Of a stretch of DNA of 64,000 nucleotides, positions 19,536 through 29,098 are shown piece after piece (positions within the stretch are counted from its first letter, which is position 1; each line of letters opens with the position of its first letter). The stretch is from NCBI GenBank assembly GCA_021774445.1, contig JAJFJA010000054.1:62001-126000 (forward strand). Reading direction: 5' to 3'. The notes beneath the pieces were generated by a model. That model had not been told where the DNA came from. It was given only the letters and a program-made list of their open reading frames with translations, and did no database searches. Made by a program: the position numbers and the translations under genes. Source of the stretch: Alphaproteobacteria bacterium. Lineage in GTDB: Bacteria > Pseudomonadota > Alphaproteobacteria > UBA6615.

Positions 19536-19565
19536 GGCTTTGCCTCGCCTGCGCCGGGCAAAGCC
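19536..19565 (+). promoter_or_regulatory. Perfect hairpin between lnt and metK
   Basis: GGCTTTGCC (19536-19544) and GGCAAAGCC (19557-19565) form a 9-bp perfect stem with a 12-base loop, 8 bases after the lnt stop. No T-tract follows, so it is not a standard terminator. It could protect the lnt 3' end or form part of the 184-base metK leader. I could not match the leader to a known SAM riboswitch by eye. Confidence 0.5.
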
Positions 19566-19712
19566 CTTGACGCGCTACCGCAAACTTTGCACAACCACAC
19601 GCTCTCCTCGAGGGTCTCGACCGCTCTGGCGTTTTTCGACATCCTGGGGGTTCTCGACGCCCAACAAGGCCGCGCGCATCGGTGCGGCTCGCATGAAAAT
19701 GGAGGCACGGCT

Positions 19713-20876
19713 GTGCGCAAGAGTTATCTTTTCACCAGCGAGTCCGTGTCCGAAGGCCATCCCGACAAGGTCTGCGATCGCATTTCCGACGCCATTGTCG
19801 ATACATACCTGACCGCCGATCCGGCCAGCCGGGTTGCCGTCGAGACCCTGACCACGACCAATTTGATCGTCATCGCCGGCGAGGTGCGCGGTCCGTCGTC
19901 GATCGATCATGCCCATCTTGAAGACGTCACCCGCGCTTGTGTGCGCGATATCGGCTATGAACAGGGCGGTTTCCATTGGGAAAAGTCGGAATTCCGCTGC
20001 CACGTCCACTCCCAGTCCGCCGACATCGCCCAGGGTGTCGACTCAATGGGCAACAAGGACGAGGGCGCCGGCGACCAGGGCATCATGTTCGGTTATGCCT
20101 GCCGCGAAACCGACGCCTTGATGCCGGCGCCGATCTATTACAGCCATGCCATCCTGCGTTCCTTGGCCGAGGCGCGCCACTCCGGCGCCGAACCCGGCTT
20201 GGGGCCGGACTCGAAAAGCCAGGTCACTCTGCAATATGAGGGCGGCAAGCCCGTGCGCGCGACCTCCGTCGTCGTCTCCACTCAGCATGGTGAGGCTCTC
20301 GACCAGGATACGGTACGCGAGATCGTCAGGCCCCATGTCGTCAATGTCTTGCCGGCCGGCTGGATGTGTGATGAAGCCGACTTCTACGTCAATCCCACCG
20401 GTCGTTTTGTCATCGGCGGTCCCGACGGCGATGCCGGCCTCACCGGCCGCAAGATCATTGTCGACACCTATGGCGGCGCCGCGCCGCACGGCGGCGGTGC
20501 CTTCTCGGGTAAGGACCCGACCAAAGTTGACCGTTCCGCCGCCTATGCCGCCCGCTATCTGGCCAAGAATGTCGTTGCCGCCGAACTGGCCGAGCGCTGC
20601 ACGATCCAGCTCAGCTACGCCATCGGTGTTTCTCACCCGCTTTCCGTCTACGTCGATACGCATGGCGGCGGCAAGGTCGACGATAACCGACTCGCCGAGG
20701 CGCTGCAGCAGGTCATGGACCTGAGTCCCCGCGGTATTCGCGAGCAACTCAAACTCAGCCGCCCCATTTATGCCCGCACCGCGGCCTACGGCCATTTCGG
20801 CCGGTCCCCCGACGCCGATGGCGGTTTTTCTTGGGAGAATACCAACCTCGTCGACGATCTGCGCGCCGCGCTCTGA
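19713..20876 (+). CDS. metK: S-adenosylmethionine synthetase
   Basis: MetK makes SAM from ATP and methionine. The 387-residue product begins [20 protein letters not shown], containing the ATP-binding signature. It later shows the [12 protein letters not shown] and [16 protein letters not shown] signatures of the family. The start is the GTG at 19713, seven bases after a GGAGG at 19701-19705; the frame is open further upstream but family alignment begins here. trmB starts one base after the stop. Confidence 0.96.
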   Translation: MRKSYLFTSESVSEGHPDKVCDRISDAIVDTYLTADPASRVAVETLTTTNLIVIAGEVRGPSSIDHAHLEDVTRACVRDIGYEQGGFHWEKSEFRCHVHSQSADIAQGVDSMGNKDEGAGDQGIMFGYACRETDALMPAPIYYSHAILRSLAEARHSGAEPGLGPDSKSQVTLQYEGGKPVRATSVVVSTQHGEALDQDTVREIVRPHVVNVLPAGWMCDEADFYVNPTGRFVIGGPDGDAGLTGRKIIVDTYGGAAPHGGGAFSGKDPTKVDRSAAYAARYLAKNVVAAELAERCTIQLSYAIGVSHPLSVYVDTHGGGKVDDNRLAEALQQVMDLSPRGIREQLKLSRPIYARTAAYGHFGRSPDADGGFSWENTNLVDDLRAAL

Positions 20877-20877
20877 A

Positions 20878-21567
20878 GTGACCCCACCAACGGACGCCCG
20901 TTTCTACGGGCGTCGCCATGGCCGCCCCCTGCGCCCGGCCCGTCGGCGGCTCATGACCGAACTGCTGCCGCGTCTGCGCCTCCCCGCCTTGGCTACAGGT
21001 GCCTCGCTTGATCCCACCGGCTTATTCGCTGTACCGCCCCGGCAGATCTGGTTCGAAATCGGTTTCGGCGATGGCGAACATCTCGCCTGGCAAGCCGCGG
21101 CCAACCCGGACGTCGGCTTCATCGCGGCCGAGCCTTATGTCAACGGCGTCGCTGCCCTGCTGTCACGTATCGCCGCCGAGAATTTGGCCAATATCCGCAT
21201 TTTCGATGACGATGTCCGCCCCCTGCTCGCGGCGCTCCCGGCGGGCAGCATCGACCGTGTGTTCATCCTCTTCCCCGACCCCTGGCCCAAGGCCCGCCAT
21301 CGCCGCCGCCGCATCGTCAATGCCGAGACGTTGTCGGCCTTGGCCCGCCTGATCGCCGTCGGCGGCGAGCTCCGCCTGGCCACCGACGACCGGGACTATG
21401 CACGCTGGATGTTGCGTCTTCTGTTGCCGCGCCGCGAGTTTCTGTGGCGCGCCCGCGGTCCCGCTGACTGGCGCCGGCGGCCGCCGGACTGGCCGTCGAC
21501 CCGCTATGAGCGCAAAAGCGCCGCCGCCGGCCGTACCGGCATCTTCCTTAGTTTCGCGCGCCTCTAG
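20878..21567 (+). CDS. trmB: tRNA (guanine-N7-)-methyltransferase TrmB
   Basis: TrmB makes m7G46 in the tRNA variable loop using SAM, so its coupling to metK is logical. The 229-residue product shows the N-terminal FYGRRHGRPLRPARRR segment. The SAM-binding IWFEIGFGDGEHL, the FILFPDPWPKARHRRRR substrate motif and the ATDDRDYARWM helix are also present. The GTG at 20878 lies one base after the metK stop. Confidence 0.95.
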   Translation: MTPPTDARFYGRRHGRPLRPARRRLMTELLPRLRLPALATGASLDPTGLFAVPPRQIWFEIGFGDGEHLAWQAAANPDVGFIAAEPYVNGVAALLSRIAAENLANIRIFDDDVRPLLAALPAGSIDRVFILFPDPWPKARHRRRRIVNAETLSALARLIAVGGELRLATDDRDYARWMLRLLLPRREFLWRARGPADWRRRPPDWPSTRYERKSAAAGRTGIFLSFARL

Positions 21568-21642
21568 CGTGCCAAAGGCTTAATCCCTTCGGCCATTCCG
21601 ACGGCCCTCGTCAATCCGCGCATCTTCGCCGTGACAAGGCTC

Positions 21643-21670
21643 TTGCGCCGTCGGCAGCATTGCCTATATT
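21643..21670 (+). promoter_or_regulatory. Candidate promoter of the rimP-nusA-infB operon
   Basis: TTGCGC (21643-21648) and TATATT (21665-21670) are separated by 16 bases in the trmB-rimP gap, about 95 bases before the rimP start. Transcription from here would pass through the terminator-like attenuator at 21713-21743. Confidence 0.5.
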
Positions 21671-21712
21671 GGGGCCAAATAAAGACCCGATTGCCTGGCA
21701 ACAGGTCGTGAA

Positions 21713-21743
21713 GGGTGGCCCCCGGGGGCCGCCCTATTTTATT
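21713..21743 (+). terminator. rimP leader: intrinsic-terminator-like attenuator
   Basis: An 11-bp GC-rich arm pair (21713-21723 with 21724-21734, one G-U pair) forms a strong hairpin, followed by the T-rich tract TATTTTATT (21735-21743). It lies inside the leader, 21 bases before the rimP start. A terminator in this place matches the 'rimP leader' attenuator class described upstream of rimP-nusA operons in proteobacteria. It suggests control of the operon by transcription termination, possibly feedback by NusA. Confidence 0.75.
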
Positions 21744-21764
21744 GGTCATAGCGAAGGGTATGCC

Positions 21765-22277
21765 TTGAGCCTCGTTAGCGAGACCCGAGAGACCGAGCGC
21801 GTCGCGGCGATCATCGAACCGTCGGCGACAGCCATGGGGCTGGAATTGGTTCGCATCTCCCTTACCGGCGGTCCGCACCCGGTTCTCCAGATCATGGTGG
21901 ACCGTATCGATGGCGCCACGCTGACGGTCGATCACTGCGCGGAACTGTCGCGCACGGTGTCGGCGCTGCTCGACGTTGCCGACCCGATCGCCGAGCCCTA
22001 CGCCCTCGAAGTCAGCTCGCCCGGTCTTGACCGGCCGCTGACCCGACCGCGCGATTTCGATCGTTTTGCCGGCAACGTCGCCAAGATCGAGATGCGCGAA
22101 CCGCGCCCCGATGGCCGCCGCCGTTTTCGCGGCCGTTTGCTCGGACTGTCGGGCGCCGACGTTCGCCTGGCCCTTAAGGACGACGAGGTCGCCCTGCCGG
22201 TCGCCGACATCGCCCGCGCCAAACTTGTGCTGACCGATGAACTCCTGACTGCCGCGTCAAGCGGACAGCAGGCCTAA
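21765..22277 (+). CDS. rimP: Ribosome maturation factor RimP
   Basis: RimP assists 30S subunit assembly. The 170-residue product has the VRISLTGGPHPVLQIMVD strand region and the YALEVSSPGLDRPLTRPRDF core that identify the family. The start is read as the TTG at 21765 with GAAGGG upstream, because the frame above it runs through the attenuator hairpin. It begins the nusA-infB operon; nusA follows 19 bases downstream. Confidence 0.92.
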   Translation: MSLVSETRETERVAAIIEPSATAMGLELVRISLTGGPHPVLQIMVDRIDGATLTVDHCAELSRTVSALLDVADPIAEPYALEVSSPGLDRPLTRPRDFDRFAGNVAKIEMREPRPDGRRRFRGRLLGLSGADVRLALKDDEVALPVADIARAKLVLTDELLTAASSGQQA

Positions 22278-22296
22278 TAGGGATCTAGGAAACCCG

Positions 22297-23985
22297 ATGG
22301 AACTTTCGACAGGACCAAGCCGCATTGAAATGCTCGCCGTCGCCGACGCGGTGGCCCGTGAAAAAAGCATTGAGCGCGAAGAAGTACTCGAAGCCATGGA
22401 GCAGGCCATTCAGAAGGCCGGGCGCTCGAAATATGGCGCCGAGCATGACATCCGGGTGCGCATCGACCGCGGCACCGGCGACATCCATCTATACCGTTTC
22501 CGCGAGGTGGTTGAGGAAGTCGAGGACGAACACACCCAGCTGACCTTGCCCCACGCCCGTCTTGAGAAGGCCGATGCCGAGGTCGGCGAGTTCCTGATCG
22601 ATGAGCTGCCGCCCATTGATTTTGGCCGCATCGCCGCCCAGACCGCCAAGCAGGTCATCGTCCAGCGCGTCCGCGACGCCGAGCGCGAGCGCCAGTATGA
22701 GGAATACAAGGACCGCGTCGGCGAGATCGTCAATGGCCTCGTCAAACGGGTGGAATACGGCAACGTGACCGCCGATCTTGGTCGCGGCGAAGCGGTTTTG
22801 CGCCGCGATGACATGATCCCGCGTGAGACCTTCCGCACCGGCGATCGCGTGCGCGCTTACATTTACGACGTCCGCCGCGAGCCCCGTGGTCCACAGATAT
22901 TCCTCACCCGCGCCCGGCCTGAATTCATGCGCTCTCTGTTCGCCCAGGAAGTGCCGGAGATTTATGACGGCATTATCGAGATTCGCGCCGCCGCTCGTGA
23001 TCCCGGCAGCCGCGCCAAGATCGCTGTTATTTCCAACGACAGTTCCATCGATCCCGTTGGCGCTTGCGTCGGCATGCGCGGCAGCCGTGTGCAGGCCGTC
23101 GTCGGCGAGATGCAGGGTGAAAAGATCGACATCATCCCCTGGTCGCCGGACCCGGCGACCTTTGTCGTCAACGCGCTCGCCCCGGCCGAGGTCAGCAAGG
23201 TCATCCTCGACGAGGACACCCACAAGATCGAAGTCGTCGTGCCCGACGACCAGCTTTCGCTGGCGATCGGCCGCCGCGGCCAGAATGTCCGTCTCGCCAC
23301 CATGCTAACCGGCTGGGACATTGACATCATGACCGAAGAGGAGGAATCCCGGCGCCGCCAGGATGAATTCCTGGCCCGCAGCCAGCTGCTCATCGACGCT
23401 CTCGATGTCGAGGATGTCATTGCTCATCTGCTGGTCACCGAGGGTTTCACCAGCATCGAGGAAGTCGCCTTCGTGCCCACCGAAGATCTTTCTGGGATTG
23501 AGGGCTTCGACGAGGATATCGCCGAAGAGCTGCAAACCCGCGCCCGCGCTTGGCTCGAGGAACGCGATCAGCGCCTTGATGTGGAACGCCGGGAACTCGG
23601 TGTTGCCGACGAGATGGCGACCGTGGAAGGCATGAGCCCGGCCATGTCGCTGAAGTTGGGCCAGGCCGGCATCAAGGCCCTCGACGATCTCGCCGATCTC
23701 ACGGCCGATGAGTTGCGTTTCGTCGTCATGGAAGAAGAGACCGAAAAGAGCCTCGACGATCTGGCCGAAATGCAGCCCGAGGATCTCGAAAAACTCTTGG
23801 CGCCAAGTGCCCTTTCCGAGGCCGAGGCCAATACCATCATCATGGCCGCCCGCAAGCATTGGTTTGACGACGAGCCCACCGACGAGCCCACCGAGGACGT
23901 CCCCGCTGATCCCCCAACCGGTGCCGAGGCCTCGGCGACCACCGCGCCGGCGCCCGAACCCGTTATTGCCGATAGTGAGGGCTGA
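22297..23985 (+). CDS. nusA: Transcription termination/antitermination factor NusA
   Basis: NusA binds RNA polymerase and modulates pausing, termination and antitermination. The 562-residue product has the N-terminal polymerase-binding domain, an S1 domain (about residues 140-200) and two KH domains ([18 protein letters not shown] and [13 protein letters not shown]). Two helix-hairpin-helix acidic repeats follow, the second around [20 protein letters not shown]. An acidic, proline-rich tail with a small tandem DEPT repeat ends the protein. AGGAAA precedes the ATG. Confidence 0.97.
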   Translation: MELSTGPSRIEMLAVADAVAREKSIEREEVLEAMEQAIQKAGRSKYGAEHDIRVRIDRGTGDIHLYRFREVVEEVEDEHTQLTLPHARLEKADAEVGEFLIDELPPIDFGRIAAQTAKQVIVQRVRDAERERQYEEYKDRVGEIVNGLVKRVEYGNVTADLGRGEAVLRRDDMIPRETFRTGDRVRAYIYDVRREPRGPQIFLTRARPEFMRSLFAQEVPEIYDGIIEIRAAARDPGSRAKIAVISNDSSIDPVGACVGMRGSRVQAVVGEMQGEKIDIIPWSPDPATFVVNALAPAEVSKVILDEDTHKIEVVVPDDQLSLAIGRRGQNVRLATMLTGWDIDIMTEEEESRRRQDEFLARSQLLIDALDVEDVIAHLLVTEGFTSIEEVAFVPTEDLSGIEGFDEDIAEELQTRARAWLEERDQRLDVERRELGVADEMATVEGMSPAMSLKLGQAGIKALDDLADLTADELRFVVMEEETEKSLDDLAEMQPEDLEKLLAPSALSEAEANTIIMAARKHWFDDEPTDEPTEDVPADPPTGAEASATTAPAPEPVIADSEG

Positions 23986-23992
23986 GTAGACC

Positions 23993-24700
23993 GTGCCGAT
24001 GCCGCAACAATCCGCCACCTTGCCGCCAACAGCGCGGCCGGCGCCCGCCTCTGAGCCGACCCGGCGCTGCCTGGTCTCCGGCATCCGGGCGCCCAGGGAA
24101 TCGTTGCTGCGTTTTGTCGTCGCGCCGGACGGCGCGGTCGTCCCCGATATTGCCGGGAACCTGCCCGGTAGGGGTTTGTGGTTACAGTGCCGCCGCGATA
24201 TGATCGCCCGGGCCCGTGCGAAGAATCTCTTCTCACGGCACGCGCGCCGTCAGGTGAGCGCCGCGGCGACTTTGTCTGAGTTGGTAGAACGGCAGCTCGC
24301 CGAACGTTGTGTCGAGTTGGTTGGCTTGGCGCGACGAGCGGGGGATTTGGTCTCTGGGTTCGATGATGTACGGGAGTGGCTCCGTCGCTACCCGTCGGCG
24401 GCCGGTAACCAATCCACCGCCGGGTCTGGCGTTGTTATCACGGCGCGCGACGGCGCCGCGGACGGCGTCGCGAAAATCTCGGCCTTGGCGCGTGCCGTGG
24501 CACCTGGTATGGCCCGCACGGCAGTGCTGACCGCGTCCGAGATGGGGCGCGCTATCGGTCGCGATCGCGCCGTTCACATGATCATCCGCCCGAGCCCGTT
24601 GGCGGATAAGTTTACTAACGAAGCCGGGCGTTTAGCAGGCTTTCGTCCCGCCGGGACGGGGGCCGCCTGGACTGGAGAACAGTCAGAAAATGGCGATTGA
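23993..24700 (+). CDS. YlxR/DUF448 RNA-binding protein with C-terminal L7Ae-like domain
   Basis: The N-terminal half has the YlxR (DUF448) fold marked by [20 protein letters not shown] and GRGLWLQC. The second half (about residues 105-210, from [15 protein letters not shown]) resembles an L7Ae/Gadd45-type RNA-binding domain. The fusion of the two is common in alphaproteobacterial nusA operons. Its role is probably RNA or RNase P related regulation; the precise function is not settled. The GTG at 23993 or ATG at 23999 could start it. It overlaps infB by 11 bases. Confidence 0.9.
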   Translation: MPMPQQSATLPPTARPAPASEPTRRCLVSGIRAPRESLLRFVVAPDGAVVPDIAGNLPGRGLWLQCRRDMIARARAKNLFSRHARRQVSAAATLSELVERQLAERCVELVGLARRAGDLVSGFDDVREWLRRYPSAAGNQSTAGSGVVITARDGAADGVAKISALARAVAPGMARTAVLTASEMGRAIGRDRAVHMIIRPSPLADKFTNEAGRLAGFRPAGTGAAWTGEQSENGD

Positions 24701-27317
24701 TAGTAGTACGGACAAGAACTCGGGCAAACCGCTGACGCTCTCGCGGCCGGGCCGTCTTGAGCTGAAGAAGACGATCGAGTCGGGTCAGGTCAAACAGAGC
24801 TTCAGCCACGGTCGTTCGAAGACCGTCACCGTCGAGGTCAAGCGCAAACGGACCTTTGCCGCTGGTGCCGGCGGTGCCATGAAGGAGGTGCGCACGCCGC
24901 TGCCCCTCATGGAGCCCGAGACCCCGGCCGAGCCGGTCGAGGCGCCGGCGGAAGACACCGTAGCAGCGCCAAAGCGTCCCCAGCGTACCTTGACCGAGGG
25001 TGAGCGGGCTGCCCGTACCCGTGCCATCGAAGAAGCGCAGCGCGCCGCTGAAGCGGTCGCCGCGCGCGCCGAGAGCGTGATCCCCGAGGCGCCGGTCGCC
25101 GCGGAATTGCAGATCGAACCGGAGCCGGAGCTCGGTGGCCGCGAAGCGGCGGAACGCAACGAGGCCGAGGAGCTCGCGCGCCTTCGCAGCGCTGAGGACC
25201 AGCGTCGTGCCGAGGAAGAGGCGCGCCTGACGGCGCAAAGCGAAACCCAGCGCGCGGCCAGCGAAGCTGAGACTCGCGCCGCGGAGGCCGAGCGCCGGCG
25301 CCGCCTTGCCGTACCCGAGGAACCGGCGGCTGAGCCCGCTGGCGGACGTGGTCGCAGCAAGCCCGGCAAGACCCCGGCCAAGGCCCCGACCACCCGCACC
25401 CGCGGCGGTGAGCGCCGCCGCTCCGGCAAACTGACGATCAGCGAAGCCCTCAGTGACGAAGGTGGCGAACGCATTCGCAGTGTCGCCGCCTTCCGCCGCC
25501 GGCAGGAGCGGGAACGGGCGCGCGCTCAGGCCCAGGCCGCTCAACAGCAGGGCCGCAAAATCGTCCGAGAAGTTGTAATCCCCGACGCCATCACCGTCGG
25601 TGAGTTGGCCAATCGCATGGCAGAGCGTGGCAGCGAAGTGATCAAATCACTGATGAAAATGGATATTATGGCGACCACCAATCAGACGATCGATCAGGAT
25701 ACAGCCGAGTTGATCGTCGAGGAGTACGGTCACAAGGTGAAGCGAGTATCGGAAGCGGACGTCGAAATCGGCGTTGGCGGCGAAGTCGACACGGACGAGA
25801 ATCTGCAACCCCGCCCGCCCGTAGTCACCATCATGGGGCACGTCGACCACGGCAAGACATCCTTGCTCGACGCCTTGCGCAAGACCGACGTCGCCTCCGG
25901 CGAGGCCGGCGGCATAACCCAGCACATTGGCGCTTATCAAGTCGAAATCGGTGACCACCACAAGATCACCTTCTTCGATACGCCGGGCCATGAGGCTTTC
26001 ACGGCCATGCGTCAGCGCGGCGCGCAGGTGACCGACATCGTGATCTTGGTGGTGGCCGCCGATGACGGTGTCCAGCCGCAGACGGTCGAGGCCATCAACC
26101 ACGCCCACGCCGCCAAGGTGCCGATGATTGTCGCGGTCAACAAGATCGATCGGCCGCAAGCCGACCCCAACCGCGTCAAGAACGAGCTGTTGAGCCACGA
26201 CATCGTGGTTGAAGATATGGGCGGCGATGTCCAGTGCGTTGAGGTTTCGGCGACCGAAGGCACTAATCTCGACAAGCTTACCGAGGCCATATTGCTGCAG
26301 GCCGAAGTGCTGGAGCTGACGGCCAATCCCGACCGCGCGGCTTATGGCGCCGTGGTTGAGGCAAAGCTCGAACGCGGCCGCGGCCCGGTCGCCACGATTC
26401 TCGTTCAGCGCGGCACCTTGAAGGTTGGCGATATCTTCATCGCCGGTGGCGAATGGGGTCGGGCCAGGGCGATGATTGACGACCACGGCAACAACGTCAC
26501 CTCGGCTGGCCCGTCCGTACCGGTTGAGGTGCTGGGCCTCAACGGCACCCCGCAAGCGGGCGACGAGATGGCGGTCATGGAAAACGAGGCCCGTGCCCGC
26601 GAAGTGACCGAATATCGTCAGCAGCAGCAGCGTGACCGCCGCGCCACCGCTGGCGGTCGCGGCACCATCGAGCAGATGTTCAGTCGCATCGCCGCCGGCG
26701 AGCAAGTCGATGTCCCGTTGGTCATCAAGGCTGACGTGCAGGGCTCGGTGGAGGCCATCGTCGGTGCCCTTGAAAAGATGGCGACGGACGAGGTCCGGCC
26801 GCACTTCCTCCATGCCGCTGTCGGCGGCGTGACGGAATCGGATGTCTCCCTGGCCTCCGCCTCCGGCGGGATGGTCATCGGCTTCAATGTCCGCGCCAAT
26901 CCTCAGGCCCGCGACCAGGCCAAGCGCGACAATGTCGACATCCGCTATTACGGCATCATTTACGACGTCGTTGATGACGTGAAGCAGCTGATGACCGGCA
27001 AGCTCGCGCCGAAGCTCCGCGAGACCCAACTCGGTGCGGCGCAGATTCGCGAGGTCTTCAACGTCTCCAAGGTCGGCAAGGTGGCCGGTTGCATGATCAC
27101 CGAAGGTATCGTCCGGCGTGGCTCCAAAGTCCGCCTGTTGCGCGACAGTGTCGTCATTCACGAAGGTGATCTGTCGACGTTGCGCCGCTTCAAGGAAGAC
27201 GTTCGTGAGGTCCGCGAGGGTTATGAGTGCGGCCTCGCTCTGGAGAATTACCACGACATCCAGACTGGCGACATCATCGAGTGTTATGAGGTCGAGGAGG
27301 TCGCCCGCGAGCTCTAG
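24690..27317 (+). CDS. infB: Translation initiation factor IF-2
   Basis: IF-2 is the GTPase that brings fMet-tRNA to the 30S subunit and promotes subunit joining. The 875-residue product has a long charged, alanine/glutamate/arginine-rich N-terminus (about residues 1-290). An IF-2 N domain follows (about 295-360), then the G domain with [14 protein letters not shown] (about 383), DTPGHEAF and NKIDRP. Domains II-IV include the C-terminal tRNA-binding region. Codon use in the N-terminal region is repetitive, typical of IF-2. Confidence 0.97.
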   Translation: MAIDSSTDKNSGKPLTLSRPGRLELKKTIESGQVKQSFSHGRSKTVTVEVKRKRTFAAGAGGAMKEVRTPLPLMEPETPAEPVEAPAEDTVAAPKRPQRTLTEGERAARTRAIEEAQRAAEAVAARAESVIPEAPVAAELQIEPEPELGGREAAERNEAEELARLRSAEDQRRAEEEARLTAQSETQRAASEAETRAAEAERRRRLAVPEEPAAEPAGGRGRSKPGKTPAKAPTTRTRGGERRRSGKLTISEALSDEGGERIRSVAAFRRRQERERARAQAQAAQQQGRKIVREVVIPDAITVGELANRMAERGSEVIKSLMKMDIMATTNQTIDQDTAELIVEEYGHKVKRVSEADVEIGVGGEVDTDENLQPRPPVVTIMGHVDHGKTSLLDALRKTDVASGEAGGITQHIGAYQVEIGDHHKITFFDTPGHEAFTAMRQRGAQVTDIVILVVAADDGVQPQTVEAINHAHAAKVPMIVAVNKIDRPQADPNRVKNELLSHDIVVEDMGGDVQCVEVSATEGTNLDKLTEAILLQAEVLELTANPDRAAYGAVVEAKLERGRGPVATILVQRGTLKVGDIFIAGGEWGRARAMIDDHGNNVTSAGPSVPVEVLGLNGTPQAGDEMAVMENEARAREVTEYRQQQQRDRRATAGGRGTIEQMFSRIAAGEQVDVPLVIKADVQGSVEAIVGALEKMATDEVRPHFLHAAVGGVTESDVSLASASGGMVIGFNVRANPQARDQAKRDNVDIRYYGIIYDVVDDVKQLMTGKLAPKLRETQLGAAQIREVFNVSKVGKVAGCMITEGIVRRGSKVRLLRDSVVIHEGDLSTLRRFKEDVREVREGYECGLALENYHDIQTGDIIECYEVEEVAREL

Positions 27318-27348
27318 GCGGGCGGGTGCTGGGCTGTGAGGTTGCCTT

Positions 27349-27753
27349 ATGGCTAGACGTGCCGGTATGGGCCGCGAACCGTCGCAACGTCAACGCCGGG
27401 TCGGCGAGGAGTTGCGTCATGCCTTGGCGCATATTCTGAGCCTGGACGAGTTGCGCGATCCCGATCTGGCCGGTCAGTCGATTACCGTGACCGAGGTTCG
27501 GGTCAGTCCGGACCTGCACAACGCCACCGCCTTTGTGATGCCTCTCGGCGGCGAGGGAGCCGACCGTATCATCGTGGCGCTGGGCCGTGCGGCTACCTAT
27601 CTGCGCGGGCGCGTGGCCAAGGAGGTACGCTTGCGCGTGGCGCCGCGGCTGATTTTCCGCCTCGACGACAGCTTCGCCAATGCCGCCCGTATCGACTCCC
27701 TACTCGCGCCCTCCCCGCTCCCCGCGGAGGATGAGGGCGACGATGGCGCGTAG
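27349..27753 (+). CDS. rbfA: 30S ribosome-binding factor RbfA
   Basis: RbfA is a cold-shock associated factor for 16S rRNA 5'-end maturation. The 134-residue KH-fold protein shows ITVTEVRVSPDLHNATAFVM and the C-terminal RVAPRLIFRLDDSFANAARI signature. It lies 31 bases after infB and overlaps the truB start by 11 bases, the standard operon order. Confidence 0.95.
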   Translation: MARRAGMGREPSQRQRRVGEELRHALAHILSLDELRDPDLAGQSITVTEVRVSPDLHNATAFVMPLGGEGADRIIVALGRAATYLRGRVAKEVRLRVAPRLIFRLDDSFANAARIDSLLAPSPLPAEDEGDDGA

Positions 27754-28669
27754 CCGCCGCGGCAAGCCGATCCACGGCTGGCTCAATATCGACAAGCCGT
27801 TGCGGATGACTTCGGCCGCTTGCGTTGCCGCGGTCAAGCGCGCGACCGACGCGGCGAAGGTCGGTCATGCCGGTACCCTCGACCCCCTGGCCACCGGGGT
27901 TCTGCCCCTCGCCCTGGGGGAGGCAACCAAGACGGTGGGCTGGCTCACTGACGCCGACAAGGCCTATCGCATGACGATCAGATGGGGCGAACGCCGCACC
28001 ACCGACGATCGCGAGGGCGAGGTCGTCGAGACCAGCTCTAAGCGGCCGGCGCGCGCCGACATCCTCGCCGCCTTGCCGGACTTTGTCGGCACCCTTGAGC
28101 AGCGGCCCCCCGCCTTCTCCGCGATCAAGATCGCCGGCCGCCGCGCCTATGACATGGCGCGCGCCGGCGCCGCCCCGGAAATGACCCCGCGCCAGGTGCG
28201 GATAGACGATCTGCGCTTGCTGGAGGTCGTGGACAAGGACCACGCGATATTTAGCGTGGTCTGTGGCAAAGGCACCTACATGCGGAGCTTGGCCAGGGAT
28301 TTGGCCATCCGTTTGGACACTTGCGGACATGTCGCCGCGCTGCGCCGAACCCGGGTCGGTAACTTCGCTGAGGCCGGCGCAATTTCGCTGGAAATGCTTA
28401 ACAACTTCGGTCATAGTGCCGCCGCCCGCTGCGCACTCATACCGATAGCGACCGCGCTGGACGACATCCCGGCGCTGGCCATATCGGAGAGCGAAGCCAC
28501 ACGCCTTCGCAACGGGCAGGCGATTCCGGTTCCGCAGTCCGCGGATCGGGCGCAAATCCAGGCCATCGGGAACGACGGCATAGTGCTTGTCATGGCGGCG
28601 GCGACGCCGGTCGCCTTGGCAAGATTTGACGGTACCCAGTTGCGGCCTGTTCGCGTGCTTAACTTGTAG
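27743..28669 (+). CDS. truB: tRNA pseudouridine(55) synthase TruB
   Basis: TruB makes pseudouridine 55 in the T loop of tRNAs. The catalytic aspartate is Asp47 in [19 protein letters not shown]. The family segments [17 protein letters not shown] and [14 protein letters not shown] are present. The 308-residue version from the ATG at 27743 begins [19 protein letters not shown], fitting the family; upstream in-frame ATGs would extend into rbfA. An AGGG lies nine bases before the start. Confidence 0.95.
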   Translation: MARSRRGKPIHGWLNIDKPLRMTSAACVAAVKRATDAAKVGHAGTLDPLATGVLPLALGEATKTVGWLTDADKAYRMTIRWGERRTTDDREGEVVETSSKRPARADILAALPDFVGTLEQRPPAFSAIKIAGRRAYDMARAGAAPEMTPRQVRIDDLRLLEVVDKDHAIFSVVCGKGTYMRSLARDLAIRLDTCGHVAALRRTRVGNFAEAGAISLEMLNNFGHSAAARCALIPIATALDDIPALAISESEATRLRNGQAIPVPQSADRAQIQAIGNDGIVLVMAAATPVALARFDGTQLRPVRVLNL

Positions 28670-28683
28670 TTGGAAGGAACACG

Positions 28684-28953
28684 ATGTCGATCACGCCTGA
28701 GCGTAAGCACGAGCTCATTGGAGAGTATCAAGCCAAGGCCGGTGACACCGGCTCGCCGGAGGTCCAGGTCGCGATCCTTACGGAGCGCATTAGCAACCTT
28801 ACCGGTCACCTCAAGATCCACGCCAAGGATCACCATTCCCGCCGCGGCCTGTTGATCATGGTCGGTCAGCGCCGGCGTTTGCTGGACTATGTGAAGCGGC
28901 GCGACACCGGCCGCTACCAAGCGCTGATCCAGCGGTTGGGTATCCGCCGCTAG
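28684..28953 (+). CDS. rpsO: 30S ribosomal protein S15
   Basis: S15 is a primary 16S rRNA-binding protein. The 89-residue product ([14 protein letters not shown] at the start, ending LIQRLGIRR) has the usual length and the [20 protein letters not shown] core. A GGAAGGA sequence precedes the ATG. It lies between truB and pnp as in most proteobacteria, where S15 and PNPase are cotranscribed and autoregulated. Confidence 0.97.
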   Translation: MSITPERKHELIGEYQAKAGDTGSPEVQVAILTERISNLTGHLKIHAKDHHSRRGLLIMVGQRRRLLDYVKRRDTGRYQALIQRLGIRR

Positions 28954-28954
28954 T

Positions 28955-28979
28955 GTCATTGCGACGCAAGGCGGCGAAG
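28955..28979 (-). repeat. Intergenic repeat, copy 1 (weakest), after rpsO
   Basis: Read on the minus strand, this 25-base stretch ends in CGTCGCAATGAC and starts CTTCGCCGCC. It resembles the dispersed bacterial intergenic element that has a GGATTGC...CGCAATGAC form. Two better-matched copies are at 32158 and 38415. The match here is mainly in the last nine bases, so membership is tentative. Confidence 0.4.
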
Positions 28980-29017
28980 TCTGATGGGCGGCAGGACGAC
29001 GTAAGCCGCCGGCAACC

Positions 29018-29034
29018 GCGCGAATCCTTCGCGC
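29018..29034 (+). promoter_or_regulatory. Hairpin in the rpsO-pnp spacer
   Basis: GCGCGAA (29018-29024) and TTCGCGC (29028-29034) form a perfect 7-bp stem with a three-base loop, 65 bases before the pnp ATG. No T-tract follows. A hairpin here recalls the pnp leader cleaved by RNase III for PNPase autoregulation in E. coli; that role is inferred from position only. Confidence 0.45.
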
Positions 29035-29098
29035 CCGCGTGCCCGCATGCCGATAGAGGCAGAACCCGGCGGCGCGCCTTGACTGTTAGGAAAGATGA

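Noticed and set aside
19566..19712. SAM-II or SAM/SAH riboswitch before metK
   Set aside because: I could not find the conserved pseudoknot sequence of either class by eye; only the simple hairpin at 19536-19565 is supported.
23871..23894. Tandem GACGAGCCCACC repeat in nusA
   Set aside because: It lies in the low-complexity acidic tail and only duplicates a few residues; it is not a mobile or regulatory repeat.
25647..27254. 535-codon minus-strand open frame opposite infB
   Set aside because: Antisense artefact of GC-rich codon use; infB shows all its GTPase motifs in the same interval.
27296..27331. CGCCCGC/GCGGGCG hairpin at the infB stop as a terminator
   Set aside because: No T-tract follows, and rbfA-truB-rpsO continue in the same direction a few bases later.
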